Assembly: GCA_902470405.1 (NCBI GenBank)
Contig: CABRGJ010000085.1
Span: 1-5,281, forward strand
Length of the DNA stretch: 5,281 nucleotides
Source of the DNA: an uncultured Eggerthella sp.
GTDB lineage: Bacteria > Actinomycetota > Coriobacteriia > Coriobacteriales > Eggerthellaceae
Direction: 5' to 3'
Shown: positions 1-5,281 of the stretch, one piece after another
Layout of the letters: each line of letters begins with the position of its first letter
Numbering within the stretch: position 1 is the stretch's first letter
Position numbers and translations under genes: made by a program
Notes under the pieces: model-generated
Seen by the model: the letters and a program-made list of their open reading frames with translations, nothing else
What the model was told of the DNA's origin: nothing
Database searches by the model: none

Positions 1-603
1 GGGCTACCCGCATTGAGTGCGACGCAGTTCTTCAAGAACGCATGGCATCATCTTGGTACGGTCTCCTTGCATAAATGGCTTGTCTTCGAGCTGTGCGTGC
101 GCTGCGGCATCCCGCTGCAGGGAGTACTGCACGATCTTTCCAAATTCTCGCCCGACGAATTCTTGGTCGGCATCCACTATTACCAAGGAAATCGCTCGCC
201 TAATGCAGCGGAACGTCATGAAAAAGGACTCTCGCGCGCTTGGATCCATCACAAGGGTCGCAACAAGCACCATTACGAATACTGGACCGACATGCGCGAA
301 GGCGGCGACGGTACGTTGTATGGCAACCTCATCCCAACGCGCTACATAATCGAGATGTTCTGCGATCGTGTCGCGGCATCGAAAGTCTATTCGAAGGACG
401 CTTATCGCGATTCGTCACCGCTTGAGTATTTCCAGCGCGAACTTTCTGCAGGAAATCTTCCCTTTCACCCCGATTCAGCCGCGTTTCTTTACGTGTTGCT
501 CGAGCATCTTGCCGAGTACGGCGAAAATGAAACCCTCGACTACATTCGCACGACCATCATCGGCGCGCGCTTCATCTATGTACCGGGCGCAACTTTCGAT
601 TGA
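1..603 (+). CDS. DUF5662 family protein, possibly 5'-truncated by the window edge
   Basis: This is a soluble protein of unknown function that I recognise as DUF5662; members are sometimes labelled 'catalase' without support. The frame is open from base 1. A TTG at 13 could start a 196-residue protein, but it has no ribosome binding site, so the true start probably lies just left of the window. Counting from that TTG, conserved blocks are LHKWLV (19-24), LHDLSKFSPDEF (39-50), YYQGNRSP (56-63), HHKGRNKHHYEYW (79-91) and FCDRVAASKVY (116-126), followed by SSPLEYF (134-140). The His/Asp spacing (H40-D41, H79-H80, H86-H87, D118) resembles an HD-type metal-binding helical fold; that is inference, not a demonstrated activity. 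No signal peptide or membrane segment is seen. It lies 85 bases upstream of nhaC on the same strand, so co-transcription is possible. Family assignment is fairly sure; function is unknown. Confidence 0.8.
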   Translation, partial: GLPALSATQFFKNAWHHLGTVSLHKWLVFELCVRCGIPLQGVLHDLSKFSPDEFLVGIHYYQGNRSPNAAERHEKGLSRAWIHHKGRNKHHYEYWTDMREGGDGTLYGNLIPTRYIIEMFCDRVAASKVYSKDAYRDSSPLEYFQRELSAGNLPFHPDSAAFLYVLLEHLAEYGENETLDYIRTTIIGARFIYVPGATFD

Positions 604-677
604 TCGAGAAGATAACGCAGGGGGACGATCAGCTTCGCGCTCGACGCGATGCGATCGTACACGCGTGAAACGAAGAT

Positions 678-682
678 AGGGA
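678..682 (+). promoter_or_regulatory. Ribosome binding site of nhaC
   Basis: The purine run AGGGA sits six bases before the ATG at 689. It supports that start rather than any later in-frame Met. The 85-base gap before the ATG shows no convincing terminator or promoter. Confidence 0.6.
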
Positions 683-688
683 AAACAC

Positions 689-1561
689 ATGGAAGGCTTC
701 ATCTTACTTGACACAGGAGCATGGTCACTCGTTCCGCCGCTTCTAGCGTTAGCGCTGGCGCTCATCACCAAGGAAGTGTATTCCTCGCTCATCATCGGCA
801 TCGTAGCAGGACTGCTCATCTACCAGTTCAATCTCTCAGGTGTTGGCGTCGAGCAGACCATCGAGGGGCTGAGCTTACTGCCAAGCCTGTTCATCGAACA
901 GATAGCTTCGAATGCAGGTCTTATCTTATTCCTTGCGTTATTGGGCGCGCTCACGATGCTCATCACGAAGGCGGGTGGATCGCTGGCCTATGCGAAATGG
1001 GCTGTGAAACGCATCAAGAATCCCCGCGTGGCGCAGATCGCGACCGCGGTGCTCGGCGTGATCATCTTCGTAGATGACTACTTCAACTGCCTCACTGTCG
1101 GTAGCGTGATGCGGCCGGTCACGGATCGCTTCAAGATCTGCCGCGAAAAACTCGCGTGGATCATCGATTCGACCGCTGCACCCATCTGCATCATCGTGCC
1201 TGTTTCATCATGGGCCGTGGCCGTAGGCGGCTACCTTGGTGAAGACGGCTTCAACACGTTCGTCGCCTCCATCCCCTTCAACTTCTATGCACTGCTCACT
1301 ATCGTATTCGTCTTCGCGATGTGCGCTTGCGGACGCGATTGGGGTCCGATGAAGCGCGCCCAACAGGCATTTGAGACGCGTTTCACCCACCCGCGCAAGG
1401 GCATCAGGCTGAAGAATCGCTCGCTCCCACTTCGGAAGCCGTGCGCGAAGATATCGATGAGGCACTTGAAGAAAACGTGCGCCTCCAAGACATGGCGGGC
1501 GATGCGCTCAAATCCTACGATGAGCTGCATATCGCACGTAATGGTCGTGTCTACGATCTGA
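689..1561 (+). CDS. nhaC: NhaC antiporter, N-terminal fragment
   Basis: This is the reading frame from the ATG at 689, with AGGGA just upstream. It would give 290 residues, of which about the first 231 are genuine NhaC sequence with roughly half the expected membrane segments and the DDYFN and STAAPICIIVPVSSWA motifs. After about 1381 the translation becomes a basic tail (RKGIRLKNRSLPLRKPCAK) with no membrane segments, ending in a stop at 1559-1561. That is the mark of reading out of frame. If the shift is real, this product would be a truncated antiporter lacking the second transport repeat and probably inactive. Confidence 0.7.
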   Translation: MEGFILLDTGAWSLVPPLLALALALITKEVYSSLIIGIVAGLLIYQFNLSGVGVEQTIEGLSLLPSLFIEQIASNAGLILFLALLGALTMLITKAGGSLAYAKWAVKRIKNPRVAQIATAVLGVIIFVDDYFNCLTVGSVMRPVTDRFKICREKLAWIIDSTAAPICIIVPVSSWAVAVGGYLGEDGFNTFVASIPFNFYALLTIVFVFAMCACGRDWGPMKRAQQAFETRFTHPRKGIRLKNRSLPLRKPCAKISMRHLKKTCASKTWRAMRSNPTMSCISHVMVVSTI

Positions 1562-2313
1562 TCGTACCGATCCTCATCCTCATCATCTTCTCGGTCTTAG
1601 GGATGATGTATGTGGGCGGCTTCTTTCATGGTGTCGATTTCGCCACCGCGATGGGTGAAGACCCCATCACCGGACTGTGCATCGGTTCGCTTGTTGCGCT
1701 CGTGGTAGCGGCGTTGCTCTACCTGCCACGAAAGCTGCTCGATCTGTCGGGCTTCGTCACCGGTGCTTCTGAAGGTATGCGCTCTATGGTGGAAGCGATC
1801 ATGATCTTGGTGCTTGCTTGGTCGTTGGGTGGCTGCTGTCGTTACATGCTCGGCACGGGAACGTTCATCGCGAGCTGCCTCGATTCGGCCGGCTTCGCGC
1901 TACAATTCTTGCCTGCGGTCATCTTCATCGCCTCAGCGTTCATCGGGTTCGCGATGGGAACTTCATGGGGAACGATCGCGCTGGTCATTCCCATCGTTAT
2001 CGGGGTCTTCGCGCCAAGCGACCCGCTGTTCTTGCTAACCATCGGTGCAACGCTCGCAGGTGCGGTATACGGCGACCACATCTCGCCCATATCGGATACG
2101 ACGATCCTTTCCTCTGCCGGTGCAAGTTGCAATCACCTCGCACACGTCACCACTCAGTTGCCCTACGCAAGTCTCGTAGCAGCTATCTGCCTGATCGGCT
2201 ATCTTGCTGCGGGCATAACCGCATCACCTTGGCCTTCGCTTCTAGGTGGCCTTGTAGTGCTTGCGCTTTTCTTCATCGTGCTCACTTTGAAGAGCAAGTC
2301 TGATGTCGATTAG
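1441..2313 (+). CDS. nhaC: NhaC antiporter, C-terminal fragment
   Basis: This is the second half of the antiporter in the other frame. The frame is open from 1375, just after a TGA at 1372-1374, so genuine sequence begins before the nominal GTG at 1441; FHPPAQGHQAEE from 1381 is the natural continuation. It carries an acidic loop (REDIDEALEEN), then membrane segments and the conserved GDHISPISDTTILSSAGA and HVTTQLPYA motifs. The GTG at 1441 has only GGAAG two bases upstream, which is too close to serve as a normal ribosome binding site, so independent translation is unlikely. The TAG stop at 2311-2313 overlaps the stop of the convergent carbonic anhydrase-like gene. Confidence 0.7.
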   Translation: MREDIDEALEENVRLQDMAGDALKSYDELHIARNGRVYDLIVPILILIIFSVLGMMYVGGFFHGVDFATAMGEDPITGLCIGSLVALVVAALLYLPRKLLDLSGFVTGASEGMRSMVEAIMILVLAWSLGGCCRYMLGTGTFIASCLDSAGFALQFLPAVIFIASAFIGFAMGTSWGTIALVIPIVIGVFAPSDPLFLLTIGATLAGAVYGDHISPISDTTILSSAGASCNHLAHVTTQLPYASLVAAICLIGYLAAGITASPWPSLLGGLVVLALFFIVLTLKSKSDVD

Positions 2314-2933
2314 AAAGAACTCGATGGACTTTTAGAAGAAGATCTTTCGGGGTTCTCAAGGATCCCCTCTTCGAGCATCTTCTCAGTGAGCAAGAGATAC
2401 GATTCAGCACCGATGGTGATGTAGTCTTGGATCTCTTCGTCAGTCAATTCGCGGACTAACTCGACCGGATGACCATAAGCCATCCAGCGGTCGGGGATCA
2501 CCTTGTCTTCGGTGACGAGCGACCCTGCCCCGATCAGGCAATTGTTCCCGATCACCGCATTGTTCATGATGCAACTATTCATACCAATGAGCGTGTTGTC
2601 GCCAATCGTACAACCATGCAACATGCAGTGATGACCGATGGTGGTATGTTCGCCGATGTTAACGGGGTGTCCTTTCCCGCCATGGATCACTACCCCATCC
2701 TCGATTACCGAATCATCCGCAATGGTGATTGGCTCGAAATCAGCGCGCAAGATCGCGCCTGCCAATACTGCGCTGCGTGCACCGATGGTTATCGAGCCGA
2801 TCATGTTGCAATCTGGGGAGATACGCGCACTCGGGTCGAGCATGATGCGATCGTAGCGCGCTTTGTCGATAGCTGCACGTAGGCTTTCACGAAACTGCGG
2901 ATCTACGTGATAGGTCTTTCCCAGATTGCTCAT
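2310..2933 (-). CDS. Gamma-class carbonic anhydrase-like hexapeptide-repeat protein
   Basis: A cytoplasmic left-handed beta-helix protein of the gamma carbonic anhydrase family (YrdA/CaiE/PaaY-like), 207 residues. Members are trimers binding zinc or iron between subunits; some hydrate CO2, while many have no proven activity. Hexapeptide turns (for example IGSITIGARSAV, TIGDNTLIGMNS, VIGNNCLIGAGS) run from about residue 38 to 142. The three metal ligands are present: H84 in VVIHGG, and H101 and H106 in IGHHCMLHGC. The Arg/Asp pair of the archaeal enzyme Cam (R59, D61) matches R63 and D65 (LRADFE). At the position of the conserved Gln (Cam Q75) there is Glu78 (IEDGVVIH). A helical tail (about 163-190) ends in a Ser-rich stretch, and about 35 residues precede the helix. 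The ATG has a strong AAGGGGGAG upstream. It lies 76 bases after pdxT on the same strand, so it may be read through from the pdx operon. Confidence 0.88.
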   Translation of the reverse strand: MSNLGKTYHVDPQFRESLRAAIDKARYDRIMLDPSARISPDCNMIGSITIGARSAVLAGAILRADFEPITIADDSVIEDGVVIHGGKGHPVNIGEHTTIGHHCMLHGCTIGDNTLIGMNSCIMNNAVIGNNCLIGAGSLVTEDKVIPDRWMAYGHPVELVRELTDEEIQDYITIGAESYLLLTEKMLEEGILENPERSSSKSPSSSF

Positions 2934-3009
2934 ACGCTCCCCCTTTGCCGCCTGTCATCCAATCGACATTGTAGCCCAATCAGGACATCAGGTTTGCTCT
3001 AGTGCGCGC
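2934..3009 (-). promoter_or_regulatory. Gap between pdxT and the carbonic anhydrase-like gene; weak promoter candidate
   Basis: This 76-base gap holds a TACAAT hexamer on the - strand at 2973-2968 that could act as a -10 element, but no good -35 is present at 16-18 bases. A short direct repeat, ATCAGGAC/ATCAGGTT, lies at 2979-2994 with an 8-base period. No rho-independent terminator follows pdxT, so read-through from pdxST is plausible. The promoter call is weak. Confidence 0.2.
2937..2945 (-). promoter_or_regulatory. Strong ribosome binding site of the carbonic anhydrase-like gene
   Basis: On the - strand this reads AAGGGGGAG, three bases before the ATG at 2933. Its purine-rich core fixes this start over internal Met codons. 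Confidence 0.6.
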
Positions 3010-3645
3010 TTATGAGCAAGCATGCTGCTCGATCATATCGAGGAAGAGCTGATAGATAGTATCGTCTGCATCAAGCTCAGGGTGGAACGTGATGCCCAAT
3101 TGATTGCCGAAGCGCACAGCTACCATGGCTTCCCTGTCCTTCGCAAGCACGATCACGCCTTCGCCCACCTCAGTGATCTGCGGGGCTCGGATGAACGTCA
3201 TGGGGATATGCGGCGCCTCTTCAAGGGTGATATTTTCATCCATCCTAAAGGGCGCTACCTTATGCGAACTTGCAAGTTGCCTGCCGTATGCATTGCGACG
3301 CACGCACACGGGGAGCGTTGCGAATGCCCCTGCTGTACGCCCTTTGCCACCAGAATCGCGCTTGTCATGCTCGACTTCTCGAGCCAGCAGCACCAACCCT
3401 GCGCAAGTCGCGAAAATGGGAAGACCATCTGCGATCAGCTGTCGGATCGGCTCGAGCATCGCGAACTCTTCGAGCAGCGCCGTCTGCACCGTCGACTCAC
3501 CACCAGGCAACACCAAGCCATCGAGCGTCACATCCAGATCGGCGGCACTGCGCAATTCGATCGTTTCGCAGCCGAGCATATGCAATCGTTGCGCATGCTC
3601 CTCGAAATCACCTTGCAACGCTAGCACACCGATCTTCATCATCAC
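3010..3645 (-). CDS. pdxT: PLP synthase glutaminase subunit PdxT
   Basis: Class I glutamine amidotransferase subunit of the pyridoxal 5'-phosphate synthase complex. It hydrolyses glutamine and channels the ammonia to PdxS in the cytoplasm. At 211 residues it is slightly longer than the usual 190-200. Visible signatures are [13 protein letters not shown] (5-17), the oxyanion-region LPGGEST (46-52), nucleophile Cys81 in [11 protein letters not shown], the PdxT-specific RRNAYGRQ (116-123), FIRAP (151-155), and the catalytic dyad His188 and Glu190 in TFHPE. A basic, Gly-rich segment ([12 protein letters not shown], 93-104) is a small insertion relative to the Bacillus protein, and the usual SFE after GRQ reads ASSHK. 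The start is GTG-ATG-ATG: the GTG at 3645 overlaps the pdxS stop by four bases (GTGA) and lies eight bases from GGAAGAG, while the next ATG at 3642 shares one base with that stop. Translational coupling to pdxS is likely. Confidence 0.95.
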   Translation of the reverse strand: MMMKIGVLALQGDFEEHAQRLHMLGCETIELRSAADLDVTLDGLVLPGGESTVQTALLEEFAMLEPIRQLIADGLPIFATCAGLVLLAREVEHDKRDSGGKGRTAGAFATLPVCVRRNAYGRQLASSHKVAPFRMDENITLEEAPHIPMTFIRAPQITEVGEGVIVLAKDREAMVAVRFGNQLGITFHPELDADDTIYQLFLDMIEQHACS

Positions 3646-4553
3646 TGACCACGCTCTTCCATGATGATCGCGATCTCGTTCTCATTCACGCCGACCATCG
3701 CTTCACCTAGATCCTCCGAGAGCGCTGCGACGAGCTCGGCATCTTCGTAATTCGCCACGCTTCGGACGATGGCAGCCGCGCGTTTCGCAGGATCGCCCGA
3801 TTTGAAGATGCCCGACCCGACGAATACCCCTTCAGCGCCTAGCTGCATCATCAGCGATGCATCCGCAGGCGTTGCGATGCCACCTGCTGCGAAATTGACG
3901 ACAGGCAAGCGACCCCTGTCATGCACCTCGAGCAGCAATTCATAAGGCACTGCAAGCTCCTTCGCTACCTCGAACAGCTCATCTTCACGCAAAGAAGCGA
4001 CGCGACGGATCTCGGCATTCACTTTGCGCATGTGGCGCACCGCCTGCACGACATCGCCTGTGCCTGGCTCGCCCTTCGTACGGATCATGGATGCGCCTTC
4101 GGCGATACGCCGCAACGCCTCGCCTAGGTCGCGAGCCCCACATACAAACGGCGCACTGAACTTCGTCTTGTCGATGTGATAGGTATCGTCTGCTGGCGAG
4201 AGCACTTCGGACTCATCGATATAATCGATGTCGATAGCTTGCAAGATCTGCGCCTCAGCGAAATGGCCGATGCGGCATTTCGCCATGACCGGAATGCTGA
4301 CCGCTTCTTGGATCCCTTTGATCATCTTAGGGTCGCTCATGCGTGAGATTCCACCTGCCAGTCTGATATCAGCAGGAATGCGTTCGAGCGCCATGACCGC
4401 ACAGGCACCTGCTTCCTCTGCGATGCGAGCCTGCTCGGGCGTGGTCACGTCCATGATGACGCCTCCTTTCAGCATCTGTGCAAGCTGTCTGTTGAGCTTT
4501 GCGCGTGTTTGCTGATCTTCGGTCTCTGCCGATACCCCATTCGTTTCTGCCAT
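3642..4553 (-). CDS. pdxS: PLP synthase synthase subunit PdxS
   Basis: TIM-barrel subunit of PLP synthase. It condenses ribose 5-phosphate, glyceraldehyde 3-phosphate and ammonia into pyridoxal 5'-phosphate, and forms a dodecamer decorated by PdxT. From the chosen start it is 303 residues, against about 294 in Bacillus. Catalytic residues are all present: Asp35 in GGVIMDV, Lys92 in VMAKCRIGH and Lys160 in [10 protein letters not shown], matching Bacillus D24, K81 and K149 with a constant offset of 11. Other family blocks are [58 protein letters not shown] and [11 protein letters not shown]. The frame continues upstream to ATGs at 4604 and 4619, but only the ATG at 4553 has a good binding site (AGGAAGAAGG, six bases away) and starts a family-like N-terminus. 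Identification is essentially certain; the start is likely. Confidence 0.97.
   Translation of the reverse strand: MAETNGVSAETEDQQTRAKLNRQLAQMLKGGVIMDVTTPEQARIAEEAGACAVMALERIPADIRLAGGISRMSDPKMIKGIQEAVSIPVMAKCRIGHFAEAQILQAIDIDYIDESEVLSPADDTYHIDKTKFSAPFVCGARDLGEALRRIAEGASMIRTKGEPGTGDVVQAVRHMRKVNAEIRRVASLREDELFEVAKELAVPYELLLEVHDRGRLPVVNFAAGGIATPADASLMMQLGAEGVFVGSGIFKSGDPAKRAAAIVRSVANYEDAELVAALSEDLGEAMVGVNENEIAIIMEERGQ
3654..3660 (-). promoter_or_regulatory. Ribosome binding site of pdxT inside pdxS
   Basis: GGAAGAG on the - strand lies within the last codons of pdxS. It is 8 bases from the GTG, 11 from the first ATG and 14 from the second. The spacing favours the GTG or the first ATG. Confidence 0.5.
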
Positions 4554-4559
4554 ATCGAG

Positions 4560-4569
4560 CCTTCTTCCT
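4560..4569 (-). promoter_or_regulatory. Ribosome binding site deciding the pdxS start
   Basis: AGGAAGAAGG on the - strand ends six bases before the ATG at 4553. The in-frame ATGs at 4604 and 4619 have no comparable purine run, so the 22 extra residues they would add are probably leader sequence. Confidence 0.65.
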
Positions 4570-4588
4570 CGTCCGGTATCCTTTCGAT

Positions 4589-4606
4589 CGATGGTCGACA
4601 CCATCG
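4589..4606 (-). other. Perfect hairpin in the pdxS leader
   Basis: CGATGGT and ACCATCG form a perfect 7-bp inverted repeat around a 4-base loop. It ends about 35 bases before the pdxS start and lies inside the presumed untranslated leader. It has no T-run, so it is not a standard terminator. It could be a transcript hairpin or a protein site, or chance. Confidence 0.35.
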
Positions 4607-4619
4607 CTTTTTCGTACAT

Positions 4620-4692
4620 GCTAGAGTTATAGTGAATATGTCAAAATGTTCAGTTTTGAAGTTTTTAATAGGGCCAGATTGGAAATGAAAGC
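4620..4692 (-). promoter_or_regulatory. AT-rich pdxS/pdxR divergent promoter region with candidate operator
   Basis: This segment is markedly more AT-rich than the rest of the window. It contains a perfect palindrome, TCAAAA-N7-TTTTGA, at 4641-4659. Its left arm overlaps a consensus TTGACA on the - strand (4644-4639), a -35 candidate for pdxST. Matching -10 choices are imperfect: TAGCAT at 4623-4618 has only a 15-base spacer. TATAAC at 4631-4626 is a better hexamer but sits only 7 bases away and would need a different, poor -35. On the + strand TTTAAT (4664-4669) is a weak -10 candidate for the regulator. Location and overlap suggest a site where the divergent MocR protein binds; this is inference. 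Confidence 0.4.
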
Positions 4693-5281
4693 ATGTTGAC
4701 CTATCAGCTCGATCCAAAATGCGGCCGCCCGCTCTATGAACAGCTCTATCGGGCGATCCGCGATGATATCGAACTCCACTGCTTGCATGCTGGTTACAAA
4801 TTGCCCTCGAAACGCCTGTTCGCTTCACATTTAGGCGTGAGCATCATCACGATCGAGAATGCCTATCGCCAACTCGTTGCCGAAGGCTACGTTGAAGCGC
4901 AGCAGCGAAGAGGATACTTCGTGAACGAGCTCCTCTCGACGCCGCGACGATACGACACGTCGCAAAAACCTGCAAACGGTGTCCTTCCGCAGAAAGGCGC
5001 GGTCAACGGACGATCAGCATCCGGAGGGATTACCCATACGAGGTCGGCATCCTGTACAGGGACATCTGATAAAGAAGCCTTCCTGAAGGCGGCGTCGGGC
5101 CAAGCCGCTCCCCTGTTGGCAGACTTCTCGGGCGCTCGACCCTCAGGGAATATCTTCCCTTTTCCAATCTGGGCAAAAACTGTTAGACGAACATTGAGCG
5201 AGGCATCGAAAGGTCGATTGCTGCAGCCTTCATATGACAATTGCGGTGCAGAAGAGCTCCGTATAGCTATCGCTGATCATC
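4693..5281 (+). CDS. pdxR: MocR-family PLP-responsive regulator, likely PdxR (3'-truncated by the window edge)
   Basis: Transcription factor with a GntR-type winged helix fused to a fold-type I aminotransferase-like domain. In MocR/PdxR proteins the latter binds PLP as effector rather than catalysing. The 196 visible residues stay open to the edge; family members are about 450-500. The winged helix spans roughly 12-78: RPLYEQLYRAIRDDIE, then AGYKLPSKRLFASHLGVS with the recognition region ITIENAYRQLVAEGY (52-66), and wing RRGYFV. A linker of about 60 residues rich in Ser, Gly and Thr follows (80-142). The aminotransferase-like part opens with DFSGARPSGNIFPFPIWAKT (144-163) and GAEELRIAIADH (185-196). 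The PLP-binding lysine would lie beyond the window. The start at 4693 has a weak GGAA eight bases upstream; the earlier ATG at 4685 ends at once in a stop. Divergence from pdxST is the classic PdxR arrangement, so control of PLP synthesis is the likely job. A MocR with another target is possible. Confidence 0.82.
   Translation, partial: MLTYQLDPKCGRPLYEQLYRAIRDDIELHCLHAGYKLPSKRLFASHLGVSIITIENAYRQLVAEGYVEAQQRRGYFVNELLSTPRRYDTSQKPANGVLPQKGAVNGRSASGGITHTRSASCTGTSDKEAFLKAASGQAAPLLADFSGARPSGNIFPFPIWAKTVRRTLSEASKGRLLQPSYDNCGAEELRIAIADH

Larger units (their letters stand above)
689..2313 (+). pseudogene. nhaC: NhaC-family Na+/H+ antiporter, split by a frameshift
   Basis: An integral membrane antiporter exchanging Na+ for H+ (Pfam Na_H_antiporter, NhaC family), needed for pH and sodium homeostasis. 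The first 231 codons are in one frame and the remainder, from about 1381, is in the frame one base back. Adding one base to the TTT at 1381-1383 joins them into 541 residues, close to the usual family length of roughly 500-540. Family signatures are FVDDYFNCLTVGSVMRPVTD (residues 127-146), IIDSTAAPICIIVPVSSWA (158-176) and, in the joined numbering, GDHISPISDTTILSSAGA (462-479) followed by HVTTQLPYA. Many hydrophobic membrane segments occupy both halves. The break falls in an acidic, hydrophilic cytoplasmic-type loop (about 215-290). The alternative tail in the first frame is Arg/Lys-rich and unlike the family. Either a real inactivating mutation or a base-calling error would explain this; all else is intact, which favours a recent event or an error. 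Confidence 0.85.

Noticed and set aside
475..819. 114-residue - strand open frame spanning the DUF5662-nhaC gap
   Set aside because: It is antisense to two well-supported genes, has a low-complexity Ser/Arg-rich translation and lacks conserved motifs.
1375..1480. Programmed -1 frameshifting as the explanation for the split nhaC
   Set aside because: No slippery heptamer with the right phase is visible, nor an evident downstream pseudoknot, and NhaC genes are not known to need recoding.
2348..2366. GGGG...CCCC inverted repeat as a bidirectional terminator near the convergent junction
   Set aside because: The stem is only four base pairs, lies inside the carbonic anhydrase-like coding region and has no T-run.
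2469..2882. 137-residue + strand open frame
   Set aside because: It lies entirely opposite the carbonic anhydrase-like gene, whose motifs are unmistakable. Its translation shows no domain and is a shadow of high-GC coding sequence.
3022..3710. Three long + strand open frames of 146-200 residues
   Set aside because: They are antisense to pdxT and the end of pdxS, with Arg/His/Cys-rich translations and no family resemblance.
4554..4692. Riboswitch or small RNA in the pdxS leader
   Set aside because: Only one short hairpin is present in this gap, with no multi-stem aptamer or terminator/antiterminator pair. A protein regulator next door explains control more simply.
4469..4828. 119-residue - strand open frame across the pdxS-pdxR gap
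   Set aside because: It overlaps the pdxS N-terminus in another frame and runs antisense to the winged-helix region of the regulator. It has no recognisable domain.
4887..5240. 117-residue - strand open frame
   Set aside because: It is antisense to the MocR gene, which explains the sequence fully on the + strand.

Overview
The window looks like ordinary chromosomal DNA of a host-associated actinobacterium, most likely of the class Coriobacteriia (Eggerthellaceae-like). This is inferred from gene content, a GC content judged by eye to be in the mid-50s per cent, and strong use of ATC, CTC, CGC and GCG codons. No 16S or other phylogenetic marker is present, so the placement is tentative. There are no RNA genes, insertion sequences, phage genes or CRISPR arrays.

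Layout: on the + strand, a DUF5662-type protein is cut by the left edge (1-603). It is followed by a NhaC-family Na+/H+ antiporter gene (689-2313) that is split into two reading frames by an apparent one-base loss near 1382. Converging on it from the - strand is a gamma-class carbonic anhydrase-like hexapeptide-repeat protein (2310-2933); the two stop codons overlap. Upstream of that, also on the - strand, lie pdxT (3010-3645) and pdxS (3642-4553). These overlap and encode the two subunits of the PLP synthase of the DXP-independent vitamin B6 pathway. Divergent from pdxS, and running off the right edge, is a MocR-type regulator (4693-5281) with an N-terminal GntR winged helix followed by the start of an aminotransferase-like domain. 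Its position makes it a likely PdxR.

How it fits together: PdxT releases ammonia from glutamine and PdxS condenses it with ribose 5-phosphate and glyceraldehyde 3-phosphate to make pyridoxal 5'-phosphate. The divergent regulator would sense PLP through its aminotransferase-like domain. It would then control pdxST, and possibly itself, from the AT-rich intergenic segment. That segment holds a perfect TTGACA hexamer overlapping a TCAAAA-N7-TTTTGA palindrome. The antiporter and the carbonic anhydrase-like protein are both plausible pH/ion homeostasis functions, but their convergent arrangement argues against a shared transcript.

Nothing here amounts to a clearly new system. The points most worth checking are the nhaC frameshift, the palindrome in the pdxR-pdxS gap, and a Gln-to-Glu change at a conserved active-site position of the carbonic anhydrase-like protein.
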